Under the pieces are notes generated by a model that saw nothing but the letters and a program-made list of their open reading frames with translations, was not told the DNA's origin and searched no databases. A stretch of DNA of 15,353 bases from DAMCAP01 sp964369265 (GTDB lineage Bacteria > Bacillota > Clostridia > Oscillospirales > Ruminococcaceae): the NCBI GenBank assembly GCA_964369265.1, contig CAYJEV010000040.1, forward strand, positions 1-15,353. The letters run 5' to 3'. Made by a program: the position numbers and the translations under genes. Below are positions 1-7,414 of this stretch, piece after piece (within the stretch, counting starts at the first letter, position 1; each line of letters begins with the position of its first letter).

Positions 1-102
1 GCGGAAAGCGCCAAAGGGGCAGCCCTTTGATGCTGAAATTTTTTGCAAAAAATTTCAGCAAAACTCTCACTCTAGCTGACGGAACACTGCAAGTTTACTG
101 CG
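1..102 (-). repeat. Repeat family A, copy 1 (stem-loop repeat past priA stop)
   Basis: This stretch recurs at 10828-10928, with about ten differences in 102 positions by hand alignment; the first 45 bases are identical. It holds a 7-bp stem CAAAGGG/CCCTTTG with a 4-nt loop (12-29), then one base, then a perfect 30-bp palindrome (31-60, TGCTGAAATTTTTTG and its complement). The distal end (about 84-102) is again identical to copy 2, while the middle (66-83) has diverged. It ends 6 bp before the priA stop codon in plus coordinates, that is, just downstream of priA in transcription. Copy 2 shows a further hairpin to the left, so this copy probably continues outside the window. Strand is given relative to the flanking gene. 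Confidence 0.85.
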
Positions 103-108
103 AAACCC

Positions 109-2505
109 TTAACCATTAGTATCAACGCTACATAACGCTAAATTTTTATCTTTGTTATATAAATTTAAGGTTTCCCTTATTAGCTCTCTAGTCTGCCTGT
201 TATCTCTGCATTTTAACATAAATTGAAGCTTATATCTATCTGCTTGCTTGTAGATTGAGGCTTGTGCAGGTCCTAGCAAACGAATAGGCAAGTTTTGATA
301 CTTATCTTTTGCTAGTCTTCTAAAAATCTCTGAAAACTTAACTGCACTCTCCTCGACTATAAACTCATCTTCGTGATAAAATGCGATTTCAAATATGTCG
401 CAGTATGGCGGATATAAACCAATCTCCCTAAAAGGAAGCTCCATACTATAATAGGCTTTGTAGTTTTGTTTTGCAGAAAGGGAGATAACCTCATTGTCTG
501 GTGTGTATGTTTGAACATAGGCGATACCAGCAAGTTCGCTTCTTCCGCATCTCCCAACAACTTGAGTTAATAAGGAAAAGGTTCTTTCATACGCCCTAAA
601 GTCCTCGTTGTATAAAGATTGGTCTGCTGCTAAAACTCCGACTAAGGTAACTTTAGGAAAGTTTAGTCCCTTAGCCACCATCTGCGTTCCTATCATTATA
701 TCATATTCTCCCTTAGAGAAGCTTTCAAACTGCCTTTGGTGAGAATATTTTGTCATAGTTGTGTCCATATCCATTCTAAGCACTTTTGCAGACGGATATA
801 AAGCCCTAACTTCTTGCTCAACTCTTTGTGTGCCAATTCCTATTGAAGAGCTTAACGGCTTTTGGCATAAATCGCATTTGCTAGCAGCTGTTTTAGTAAA
901 GCCGCAATAATGGCATACTAAGCTGTCATTTGCCCTGTGGTATGTCAGCGCAACGCTGCAATGAGGGCATTTAGCCACACTCTGGCAACCACTACACTTA
1001 ACCATAGTATGATAACCTCTGCGATTTAATAGCAGTATTGTCTGCTCTTTCTTATCAAGCCTTCTCTTAATCTCAAAAGCAAGCTCGTCCGAAATTATGC
1101 TGCTGCCCTCAACCTTCTCAGCATGGTTCATATCAATTGTCACAACAGGAGGAAGCCCATTTTTTGAAAATCGTTCTGTTAGTTCAGCAAAATTGTATAT
1201 GCCGTTTGTAGCTTTATAAAAGCTCTCTATTGAAGGCGTTGCCGAACATAATAACACACCAGCTCCAGCACGCTTTGCCCTCGCTATCGCTACTTTAATT
1301 GCGCTATATCTAGGAGTGCTTTCGCTTTTATAAGTACGCTCCTGCTCTTCATCAATTACAATTAGCCCAACATTTTTAACTGGGGCAAAAACAGCCATCC
1401 TTGTCCCAACAACAACATCAGCGTTGCCTTCTTTTATCTTTCGCCACTGATCAAGCCTCTCGCCCATAGAAAGCGCAGAATGTAAAAGCGCAACCCTATC
1501 CCCAAATCGCCCTGTAAATTCAGCCACTGTTTGAGGAGTAAGCCCTATTTCAGGCACAAGAATAATAACGCTCTTTCCTCTCTTTAAGGTCTTTTCAATT
1601 AGCTTAATAAAAACTTGCGTCTTTCCGCTTCCTGTAACTCCATAAAGCAAGGTTGTGGTTTTCTTTTTATCCTCTAAAAAGCCCTCTATCTTGCTAAGCA
1701 CGCTCGCTTGATGATCTGATAATTTGGTTTCGGTTATTTTAAGCTCTGTCTTCTCAATCTCTCTATAAACAATCTCTTCATAGAGCTCTAGTCTGCCTTT
1801 TTTGGCTAGATTTTCAACCACACCCTGACCAACACCGCAAAAATAGCATATCTCTTTAACAGAAGCCCTCTCAACACCCATTAAAAACTCAACCACATCC
1901 TGCTGTTTAGGCGTTAGTTTATAGTCTTGTTCAGTGTCAATAAGCCTTGCCATAACAGCCCTCTTATCGCCAATTTTGCGTTTAAGCTGTTGTGTAAGCT
2001 CTGCAACTCCTTTTGCGATTAGCTCTTCGAGAGCTTGTTGGTCTAGTATCTTTTCTTTTTCGAGCATTGTCTTTTTTGATTTAAGTTTTTTATATAGCTC
2101 CTCTGCCCTCTCTGAAAGCTCTAGTCCTTCTGATGGTATATCAGCAGAAAGCATTACACCCTCCAGCCGCTTCATTCCAATACCTGGAGGGACTATAGAG
2201 CGAAAAGCATCAAAGTAGCTGCAAAAGGTCATCTCCTTTAGCGCCTCCACCAAAAATATGCCTTCCTCATCCAATATAGGCTGGTCATCTATTTTAGAGG
2301 TTATGCTTTTTAACTTAGAAAGCTCTCCACTATATTCTCTTTCGCTCAAAATCTCCAGCACAAGAGCCGTTTTTTCTGTGTTCCCTTTCCCAAAAGGCAC
2401 AGTTACACGCATACCAGCTGACACAGTGATATCACTAGGTATTTTATAATGATATATCTTATCAAAAGAGCTAAGCGCCTTTTCTAGTGCCACACCAGCT
2501 AACAT
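109..2505 (-). CDS. priA: Primosomal replication restart helicase PriA
   Basis: PriA is a 3'-5' superfamily 2 DNA helicase that recognises stalled forks and reloads the replisome through DnaD/DnaB/DnaI-type partners in Firmicutes. The 798-residue protein is full length. Its N-terminal DNA-binding domain opens with the typical VALEKALSSFDKIYHY. Walker A is GVTGSGKT (289-296), motif II is DEEQ (385-388), then SATPS (421-425). All eight zinc cysteines are present (504, 507, 513, 516, 531, 534, 544, 547), followed by the second helicase lobe with QVVGRCGR. Motif II has Gln instead of the Bacillus/E. coli His; I believe this is a common family variant. The ATG has GGAGAAG about 6 nt upstream. It lies 66 nt after rpoZ and is probably last in that operon. 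Confidence 0.97.
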   Translation of the reverse strand: MLAGVALEKALSSFDKIYHYKIPSDITVSAGMRVTVPFGKGNTEKTALVLEILSEREYSGELSKLKSITSKIDDQPILDEEGIFLVEALKEMTFCSYFDAFRSIVPPGIGMKRLEGVMLSADIPSEGLELSERAEELYKKLKSKKTMLEKEKILDQQALEELIAKGVAELTQQLKRKIGDKRAVMARLIDTEQDYKLTPKQQDVVEFLMGVERASVKEICYFCGVGQGVVENLAKKGRLELYEEIVYREIEKTELKITETKLSDHQASVLSKIEGFLEDKKKTTTLLYGVTGSGKTQVFIKLIEKTLKRGKSVIILVPEIGLTPQTVAEFTGRFGDRVALLHSALSMGERLDQWRKIKEGNADVVVGTRMAVFAPVKNVGLIVIDEEQERTYKSESTPRYSAIKVAIARAKRAGAGVLLCSATPSIESFYKATNGIYNFAELTERFSKNGLPPVVTIDMNHAEKVEGSSIISDELAFEIKRRLDKKEQTILLLNRRGYHTMVKCSGCQSVAKCPHCSVALTYHRANDSLVCHYCGFTKTAASKCDLCQKPLSSSIGIGTQRVEQEVRALYPSAKVLRMDMDTTMTKYSHQRQFESFSKGEYDIMIGTQMVAKGLNFPKVTLVGVLAADQSLYNEDFRAYERTFSLLTQVVGRCGRSELAGIAYVQTYTPDNEVISLSAKQNYKAYYSMELPFREIGLYPPYCDIFEIAFYHEDEFIVEESAVKFSEIFRRLAKDKYQNLPIRLLGPAQASIYKQADRYKLQFMLKCRDNRQTRELIRETLNLYNKDKNLALCSVDTNG

Positions 2506-2540
2506 TTCTTACTTCTCCAAACTAACTTATATTTGACAAA

Positions 2541-2564
2541 TGGGAAGAAGCTTGCTCCCTCCCA
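2541..2564 (-). other. Stem-loop between rpoZ and priA
   Basis: On the minus-strand RNA a 10-bp stem forms between TGGGAGGGAG and CTTCTTCCCA with a CAAG tetraloop. Two of the pairs are G-U. The opposite strand would have A-C mismatches at those positions, so the fold favours the transcribed strand. It begins 7 nt after the rpoZ stop. It is followed by TTTGTC rather than a long U run, so it could be a weak terminator, an attenuator reducing priA expression, or an mRNA-stabilising 3' end for rpoZ. Confidence 0.4.
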
Positions 2565-2571
2565 GTAATTA

Positions 2572-2850
2572 TTATTCAGCTATCTCTTGTTCTAAAGCCT
2601 CTTCTAGAGCCTCAATTTCCTCGATTTCTTCAATTTCGTCAATAGCAAGCTCCTCGCCAACAACAACATTATCTTTGTTAGCAAGCTCTTCTAAAGCAAG
2701 CTTAACTGGCTTTAGATCTTTCTTATCCTCTGGATAATTCTCGTCTTCCATCTCCTCAGCTATCTCTCTAGCTCTCTTTGCAACACTAACTACAAACTCG
2801 TAGTAGTCTTGTGGATTTTTTAGCATATCTGACATTGCAGGTCTTAACAT
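2572..2850 (-). CDS. rpoZ: DNA-directed RNA polymerase omega subunit
   Basis: Omega is the small RNA polymerase subunit that helps fold and assemble the beta-prime subunit. The 92-residue product carries the family core in order: an N-terminal helix, VVSVAKRAREIAEE (about 21-34), and KPVKLALEELANK (about 47-59). The last third is almost entirely Glu, Ile, Ala and Leu, a low-complexity acidic tail as seen in clostridial omegas. The ATG is preceded by AAAGGGG at about 9 nt. It sits 68 nt downstream of gmk and upstream of priA, the conserved Firmicute placement. In Bacillus, coaBC lies between rpoZ and priA; here it does not. Confidence 0.95.
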   Translation of the reverse strand: MLRPAMSDMLKNPQDYYEFVVSVAKRAREIAEEMEDENYPEDKKDLKPVKLALEELANKDNVVVGEELAIDEIEEIEEIEALEEALEQEIAE

Positions 2851-2918
2851 AATTTCATACCCCTTTTTAAATAATCTTTAATAGTTATGCACAAGCCATA
2901 AACAAAAACAGTTCCTGA

Positions 2919-3527
2919 CTAGTTTAATTTTTTCTCTGTTTCTAAAATAAAAGCCGCATTCTTTCTCGCAAGAGTCTTTCCAGCCTCAACACAAGAAATA
3001 AGCTCTTTTCTCGCCTCTTCTAAATCATCATTTATAATAACAAAATCATAATGATAAGCTTTTGAAATTTCAAACTTAGCCGCAGCCAGCCTTTTTTCAA
3101 TCTGCTCATTAGTTTCAGTGCCTCTGCCAACTAATCTCTCCCTTAAAACAGGGGCTGAAGGAGGCATAACAAAGATGAAAGTTGCATCTGGGAAGCTTTC
3201 TTTAACATTCATTGCCCCAACAACCTCAATCTCCAAAAGCACATCTTTGCCTTCATCTAGCATTTTCTCAACAAAGGCTTTAGGAGTGCCGTAGTAGTTA
3301 TCGCTATATTTAGCATGCTCTAAAAACTCGCCATCATTTATCTTGCTTTCAAATTCCTCTTTTGATAAAAAGAAGTAATTAACACCATCAATCTCGCCCT
3401 CTCTTGGGCTTCTTGTTGTTGCCGATATAGAAAGAGAAAATCTGCCCTCTTCGACTAAAGGAGATATTATTGTTCCTTTGCCAACTCCAGAAGGCCCTGA
3501 ATACACAATTAAATTTCCTCTATTCAT
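2919..3527 (-). CDS. gmk: Guanylate kinase
   Basis: Guanylate kinase phosphorylates GMP to GDP with ATP in the cytoplasm, linking purine salvage/synthesis to GTP and (p)ppGpp pools. With the start used here it is 202 residues, normal for the family. P-loop GPSGVGKGT is at 11-19, followed by the GMP-binding TTRSPREGE segment and the LEIEVVGA strand. The open frame extends 26 codons further upstream, but that part lies inside remA. The chosen ATG has a perfect GAGGAGG six bases before it and begins with the family-typical MNRGNLIVYSGPSG. It overlaps the remA stop by 8 nt, so the two are probably translationally coupled. Confidence 0.97.
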   Translation of the reverse strand: MNRGNLIVYSGPSGVGKGTIISPLVEEGRFSLSISATTRSPREGEIDGVNYFFLSKEEFESKINDGEFLEHAKYSDNYYGTPKAFVEKMLDEGKDVLLEIEVVGAMNVKESFPDATFIFVMPPSAPVLRERLVGRGTETNEQIEKRLAAAKFEISKAYHYDFVIINDDLEEARKELISCVEAGKTLARKNAAFILETEKKLN

Positions 3528-3783
3528 TTTCTTCCTCCTCATCGTCCTCTTCTGCGCCAAGCCTATTAGCGACAGTTTCTGGTTGAATTGCAGAAAGCAC
3601 AACATGCTCTGAATCCGTTATAATAACAGCTCTTGTTCTTCTGCCATATGTTGCGTCTATAAGCCTGCCAGAATCTTTGGCATCTTGAATTATTCTTTTG
3701 ATTGGTGCAGACTCAGGCGCTACTATAGCAACAACTTTTTGCGCCGAAACCATATTACCAAAACCTATGTTTATCAGTTTCAT
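3520..3783 (-). CDS. remA: Extracellular matrix regulator RemA (DUF370)
   Basis: RemA is a small DNA-binding protein that in Bacillus subtilis activates biofilm matrix and osmoprotection operons; it forms ring-like oligomers that wrap DNA. The 87-residue product shows the diagnostic start MKLINIGFGNMV, then APIKRI, the GRLIDATYGRRTRAVII block (about 39-55) and HVVLSAIQPETVANR. A short Glu/Asp run forms the C-terminus. The ribosome binding site is weak (GGCAGGG), and the gene starts 12 nt after the yicC stop, suggesting coupling. The yicC-remA-gmk order is conserved in Firmicutes. Whether it controls matrix genes here cannot be judged from the window. Confidence 0.95.
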   Translation of the reverse strand: MKLINIGFGNMVSAQKVVAIVAPESAPIKRIIQDAKDSGRLIDATYGRRTRAVIITDSEHVVLSAIQPETVANRLGAEEDDEEEENE

Positions 3784-3795
3784 TTAAAGCCCTGC

Positions 3796-4683
3796 CTATT
3801 CTAAATTCTGAATTTGTTCCCTTATCTTTTCAATCTCGCTCTTTAGCTCAATAACAATTCTGCTTATCTCAATATTTTGGCATTTTGAGCCTATAGTATT
3901 AACTTCCCTGTTTATCTCCTGAACTAAAAAGTCTAGCTTTCTGCCAGAAGCATCCCCAGAAGATATGATAGAAACAAACTGGGATAAATGGCTTCTAAGC
4001 CTAACAGTTTCTTCGTTAGTCGCTGTCTTTTCTGAGAAGATAGCAGCCTCAAGCATAATTCTCTGCTCATCAATATTTCTATCTTCAAGCACTTCGCATA
4101 ATCTGCCATAAAGCTTATTCCTATAATCCTCAGTTGCCTTTGGCACAAGCTTCTCAACTTCAGCAACATGATCTCTTATAGTTTCTATCCTCAAAATAAG
4201 ATCAGACTTTAGTCTGTCGCCTTCGGCTTCTCTCATGCGAATGAAATCATCAAGCGCAACGCCAACAACCTCTGAAACCATCCTCCAAAGCTCTTCCTCG
4301 TCCTCTTTAGGCTTTTCAACACTAAATATATCAGAAAACCTTATTAAAGAGCTAAGCTTAATATCATCTGGCACACCAAGAGAACTAGATACCTTAGACA
4401 CCTCTTTAAGAGCCTTTAAATACCCTTCTGCAAGAGCTGTGTTGACCTTAACTTCTTGAGCGTCAGAACCGCTGTTATCTATATATAAATATAAATCCAC
4501 CTTGCCCCTTGATACTCTCTCAGACACTAAAGCTTTTAGCTTGTCCTCAAGAAAACCATAGCTTCCTCTAATTTTAGATGAAAACTCAAAATAGCGATGA
4601 TTAACCGATTTTATCTCAACAGTGAATTCCCTGCCATCTATCAGCTTTTGACATCTGCCAAAGCCAGTCATGCTCTTAGCCAT
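3796..4683 (-). CDS. yicC: YicC/YloC family endoribonuclease
   Basis: YicC-family proteins are endoribonucleases; E. coli YicC promotes decay of the small RNA RyhB, and Bacillus YloC is a related RNase. The 295-residue protein has the two family blocks: an N-terminal domain starting MAKSMTGFGR with VEIKSVNHRYFEFSSK (about 22-37), and a C-terminal DUF1732 block with GRKLDFLVQEINREVNTIGSK and EISRIVIELKSEIEKIREQIQN close to the end. A charged helical middle joins them. AGGAGG lies 5 nt before the ATG. It is the first gene of the yicC-remA-gmk-rpoZ-priA set, 102 nt downstream of rluB, with a possible own promoter in that gap. Confidence 0.95.
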   Translation of the reverse strand: MAKSMTGFGRCQKLIDGREFTVEIKSVNHRYFEFSSKIRGSYGFLEDKLKALVSERVSRGKVDLYLYIDNSGSDAQEVKVNTALAEGYLKALKEVSKVSSSLGVPDDIKLSSLIRFSDIFSVEKPKEDEEELWRMVSEVVGVALDDFIRMREAEGDRLKSDLILRIETIRDHVAEVEKLVPKATEDYRNKLYGRLCEVLEDRNIDEQRIMLEAAIFSEKTATNEETVRLRSHLSQFVSIISSGDASGRKLDFLVQEINREVNTIGSKCQNIEISRIVIELKSEIEKIREQIQNLE

Positions 4684-4731
4684 ATTCGCCTCCTCTTGAT
4701 GCTTTGTTTTAACTGCAAACAGTTTCCATTT

Positions 4732-4737
4732 ATTATA
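4732..4737 (-). promoter_or_regulatory. Possible -10 element upstream of yicC
   Basis: A consensus TATAAT lies 48 nt upstream of the yicC start on the minus strand. The hexamer 17 nt further upstream (AAGAAA) is a poor -35, and there is no extended -10 TG. An 8-bp inverted repeat (4740-4747 with 4778-4785) brackets the would-be -35 region. The gap after rluB lacks a clear terminator, so read-through from rluB is also possible. Confidence 0.3.
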
Positions 4738-4785
4738 ACCTTACAAATAAAATTTTCTTTTGAAAACAAATGAACTTTTTGTAAG

Positions 4786-5604
4786 TTATTTCTTTTTATT
4801 ATTATTCTTCTTTATGCCAATGCCCTTATTGCCAGTTCTTTGAGAGAACTTCTTGTTCTTTCTGCCAGGCCCTTGAATTTGGTGAATCTTAACAGCATTT
4901 CTTAATGCGCCAACTTCTGTTGCGCTAAGCTCTCTCCATTCCCCTGTTTGAAGCATTCCAAGCTTAACTGGCCCTATGTTAGTACGTCTTAGTCGAGCAA
5001 CTGTTAAGCCAACAGCCTCGCACATTCTTCTGATTTGCCTGTTTTTGCCCTCGTGTATTGTTATACGAAGCACAGTTCTGTTTGCTTCCTTTGTTACAAT
5101 AACAACCTGAGCCTCAGCAGTAACGCTATCATCATCAAGCTTAACTCCTGTTGATAGGTTAATTAGTTGTTGTTCGCTAACATCAGAAGGAATTGTAACT
5201 CTATATGTCTTAGAAACGTGGTGCCTTGGATGCATAATAAAATTTGCAAACTCTCCATCGTTTGTCAAGAGTATTAAGCCCTCTGAATCCTTATCAAGCC
5301 TACCAATTGGATACACCTTAACAGGCATCTGCTCAACAAACTCTGTCATGCATTTTCTTCCAAGCTCATCAGACATAGTTGTAACATATCCTCTTGGCTT
5401 ATTCAGCGCAATATAATATTTATGAGTTGTTCCTCTTAGCTCAACCTTTTCTCCATCAATAGCAACAATATCGTTTCTAGGATCAATGTCTTGTCCTAAA
5501 GTTGCTTTTCTTCCATTAACAGTTATTCTGCCTTTTTTAATCATATCCTCAGCCGCACGTCTTGAAACGATTGAGTTATCCGATAACACTTTATGTATTC
5601 TCAT
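4786..5604 (-). CDS. rluB: RsuA/RluB-family pseudouridine synthase (23S rRNA, RluB-like)
   Basis: The protein isomerises a specific uridine to pseudouridine in rRNA; Bacillus and E. coli RluB act on helix 89-90 of 23S rRNA. An S4 RNA-binding domain (about 1-60, starting MRIHKVLSDN) is followed by the catalytic domain with GRLDKDSEGLILLTNDG (101-117; catalytic Asp104) and GKNRQIRRMCEAVG (186-199). A basic tail rich in Lys and Asn ends the 272-residue protein and may add RNA contacts. AAAGGAG precedes the ATG at 6 nt. Being downstream of a D,D-carboxypeptidase and the scp genes matches the Bacillus scpAB-dacB-rluB neighbourhood, which favours RluB over RsuA, though the two cannot be separated with certainty. 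Confidence 0.93.
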   Translation of the reverse strand: MRIHKVLSDNSIVSRRAAEDMIKKGRITVNGRKATLGQDIDPRNDIVAIDGEKVELRGTTHKYYIALNKPRGYVTTMSDELGRKCMTEFVEQMPVKVYPIGRLDKDSEGLILLTNDGEFANFIMHPRHHVSKTYRVTIPSDVSEQQLINLSTGVKLDDDSVTAEAQVVIVTKEANRTVLRITIHEGKNRQIRRMCEAVGLTVARLRRTNIGPVKLGMLQTGEWRELSATEVGALRNAVKIHQIQGPGRKNKKFSQRTGNKGIGIKKNNNKKK

Positions 5605-5713
5605 TGTCTTCTCCTTTTAACATCCCTTACCACAAAGCTTTTAAGCTAAGCGACTCTTTCCTATTACCTCTACTAGTCAAGGCGTCAGCCCCAACAGGGC
5701 GCTTCTTAACTAT

Positions 5714-5741
5714 CTTATATTGAGGGCGAACAGCTAGACAA
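5714..5741 (-). promoter_or_regulatory. Possible promoter for rluB
   Basis: On the minus strand TTGTCT (5736-5741), a 16-nt spacer and TATAAG (5714-5719) approximate a housekeeping sigma promoter, about 110 nt before the rluB start. The 229-nt gap it lies in (5605-5833) also has a small 6-bp hairpin near 5780-5800. I see no gene and no clear terminator there. Confidence 0.25.
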
Positions 5742-5833
5742 AACTTTTAAATTATCGCTAATCGCCCTTAAAATCACATCATTGCTGTAATAATACAGCG
5801 TTACACTTTAGTATAACACATTACAATTTATTT

Positions 5834-7045
5834 TTAAACTGTTTTTTCAGTAAAATCTAAAATTTTCTCTATTATGCTCTCAATTGCTCCTATTTCCGCT
5901 CTTTCGGCAGAAAATGTTGTGACAAGCGGAGAGCTTGTGAGGAGTATATCCTCTTTAAAAACTAAAACTTCTCCAACAACCTCATGTGCCCCAACTGGTG
6001 CATACTCAAAAGATGGCAGGATTATTTGTATGCTAACCTCAACGCTCTCGTCTTTTAGCATAAATGCCCCAAGCTCTTTTGAGGCTGTAAGCGCTATGCT
6101 ATTAACATCAGAGCCAACCACATTTAAATGTGCATCGTCAATATAATCGTTGAAGCTCTCATATTCCAAATGCGAAAACGCCCATTCATACATAAGCTCA
6201 TGTGTGTTGAAATCGTCATATGCATCCAAAGTCACAAAGACTAAGGTTATGCCGTCCTTTTTAGCAACACTAACAAGGCATCTGCCAGCCTTTTCTGTAT
6301 ATCCTGTTTTGCCTCCAATGGCATATTGATAGTTGGCTAAGAGTTTATTGTGGTTGTACATCTCCCTAGCTTCTGGAGGCGTGCCAAAGTAGATAGTCCT
6401 CTTTTGGCTGGAGGTTATGTTTAGAAACTCCTCGTTTTTTATAGCCTCGCTCATTAGAACAGCCATATCATAGGCTGTGGAGTGATTGCCTCCTTTATCA
6501 AGCCCAGAAGGTGTTGTGAAGTATGTGTTTTTCATTCCAAGCTGCTCTGCCCTCTCGTTCATCATATCGCTAAAAGCTTCTTCGCTCCCAGCTATATGCT
6601 TTGCGACTGCATTTGCTGCATCATTGCCAGACTCTAGCATTAATCCAACAGAGAGCGCATTAAGGCTGACAGTATCGCCAACACTAAGCCCCATGTTAGA
6701 GCCTTCAACAACAACTTCGCCCCCAACTATAAAACCCTCATTTAGGTTTGGTTGTTCGAGAGCTAGCAGGGTTGTCATTATTTTAGTTGTGCTGGCAACA
6801 GGCAGCTCTTTATGTTCATTCGAGCTAATCAACACCCTATTGTTGCTTGCATCCATAAGCAGATATCCAGCCGCCGATACATTAGGACGAGGATTTGCAA
6901 CAGAGCTACTAACCGCCTCTGTTATAATCTCGATTTCGTTAAGATAGGTTGTTCCAATATCTTCTGTTATGATGTTCACTCTAAGCGATACAACAGCAAT
7001 ATACACTGCAAAAGTTGTTATTGTTAAATTTATTAGTCTTTTCAA
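5834..7045 (-). CDS. D-alanyl-D-alanine carboxypeptidase (PBP5/DacF family)
   Basis: This is a serine peptidase that trims the terminal D-Ala from peptidoglycan stem peptides, acting outside the membrane. The three active-site motifs are present (numbering from the TTG start): STTK (85-88), SGN (139-141) and KTG (246-248). The N-terminus is a hydrophobic signal/anchor segment (about 5-21). A C-terminal beta domain ends in an amphipathic-looking helix that may tether it. I place the start at a TTG at 7045 because GGAGG lies 7 nt upstream and gives 403 residues. The in-frame ATG at 7102 lies in the T-tract of the rpmB terminator, and the one at 7090 has no ribosome binding site. Which paralogue (vegetative or sporulation) is uncertain. 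Confidence 0.93.
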   Translation of the reverse strand: MKRLINLTITTFAVYIAVVSLRVNIITEDIGTTYLNEIEIITEAVSSSVANPRPNVSAAGYLLMDASNNRVLISSNEHKELPVASTTKIMTTLLALEQPNLNEGFIVGGEVVVEGSNMGLSVGDTVSLNALSVGLMLESGNDAANAVAKHIAGSEEAFSDMMNERAEQLGMKNTYFTTPSGLDKGGNHSTAYDMAVLMSEAIKNEEFLNITSSQKRTIYFGTPPEAREMYNHNKLLANYQYAIGGKTGYTEKAGRCLVSVAKKDGITLVFVTLDAYDDFNTHELMYEWAFSHLEYESFNDYIDDAHLNVVGSDVNSIALTASKELGAFMLKDESVEVSIQIILPSFEYAPVGAHEVVGEVLVFKEDILLTSSPLVTTFSAERAEIGAIESIIEKILDFTEKTV

Positions 7046-7100
7046 AATCCCACCTCCACTAACATATATATGTATAGTTTTGGTTTTCATTACAAAACAC

Positions 7101-7125
7101 AAAAAAACCGAGGAAATCCCTCGGT
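7101..7125 (-). terminator. Intrinsic terminator of rpmB
   Basis: On the minus strand a 7-bp stem ACCGAGG/CCTCGGT with a 5-nt loop is followed by seven uridines. It begins about 20 nt after the rpmB stop. It separates rpmB from the carboxypeptidase gene, which therefore needs its own promoter or read-through. Confidence 0.88.
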
Positions 7126-7145
7126 CTTTGTTATTCGGTTATTGC

Positions 7146-7334
7146 TTAGACAGCTCTAGTTACCTTACCGGAGCGTAAGCAACGAGTGCAGGCTTTAACG
7201 TGACATGGTGTTCCGTTAACAACCGCCTTAACTCTCTTTACGTTTGGCTTCCAAGTTCTATTTGTTCTTCTGTGAGAGTGGGAAACCTTAATACCGAAAC
7301 TAACACCCTTGCCGCAGATTTCGCATTTTGCCAT
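7146..7334 (-). CDS. rpmB: 50S ribosomal protein L28
   Basis: L28 is a small protein of the large ribosomal subunit. The 62-residue product starts MAKCEICGKG and carries two CxxC pairs (Cys4/Cys7 and Cys49/Cys52), so it is the zinc-ribbon form of L28, with the usual SHSHRRTNRTWKPN segment between them. The open frame can be extended three codons to a GTG, but the AAGGAGG site is well spaced (about 8 nt) only for the ATG at 7334. It has its own strong promoter and terminator, making a monocistronic unit inside a run of unrelated genes. Bacteria with zinc-form L28 sometimes also encode a zinc-free paralogue under Zur control; none is in this window. Confidence 0.97.
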   Translation of the reverse strand: MAKCEICGKGVSFGIKVSHSHRRTNRTWKPNVKRVKAVVNGTPCHVKACTRCLRSGKVTRAV

Positions 7335-7379
7335 TTTCTGCACCTCCTTAAATTCTTTTTATAGGGTCATAACATTAGC

Positions 7380-7408
7380 ATTCTACCATATACTTTAAGA
7401 TAAATCAA
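7380..7408 (-). promoter_or_regulatory. Housekeeping promoter for rpmB
   Basis: On the minus strand TTGATT (7403-7408), a 17-nt spacer and TAGAAT (7380-7385) form a good sigma-A promoter. The -10 is preceded by TGG, giving an extended -10. It lies about 46 nt upstream of the rpmB start. This is the best promoter in the window. Confidence 0.78.
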
Positions 7409-7414
7409 GTAGAA

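Noticed and set aside
385..1354. PriA motif II reads DEEQ instead of DEEH, considered as a sign of inactivation (codons near 1342-1353).
   Set aside because: All other helicase motifs and all eight zinc cysteines are intact, and I believe Gln at this position is a normal variant in many Clostridia and Bacteroidetes.
3528..3605. Upstream extension of guanylate kinase by 26 codons.
   Set aside because: These codons lie inside remA in another frame, whereas the internal ATG at 3527 has a perfect GAGGAGG and the family-typical N-terminus.
5605..5833. Possible third repeat family: the 9-mer GCCTTGACT occurs in this gap and again near 10679.
   Set aside because: Nine shared bases without flanking similarity are not enough to call a repeat in AT-rich DNA.
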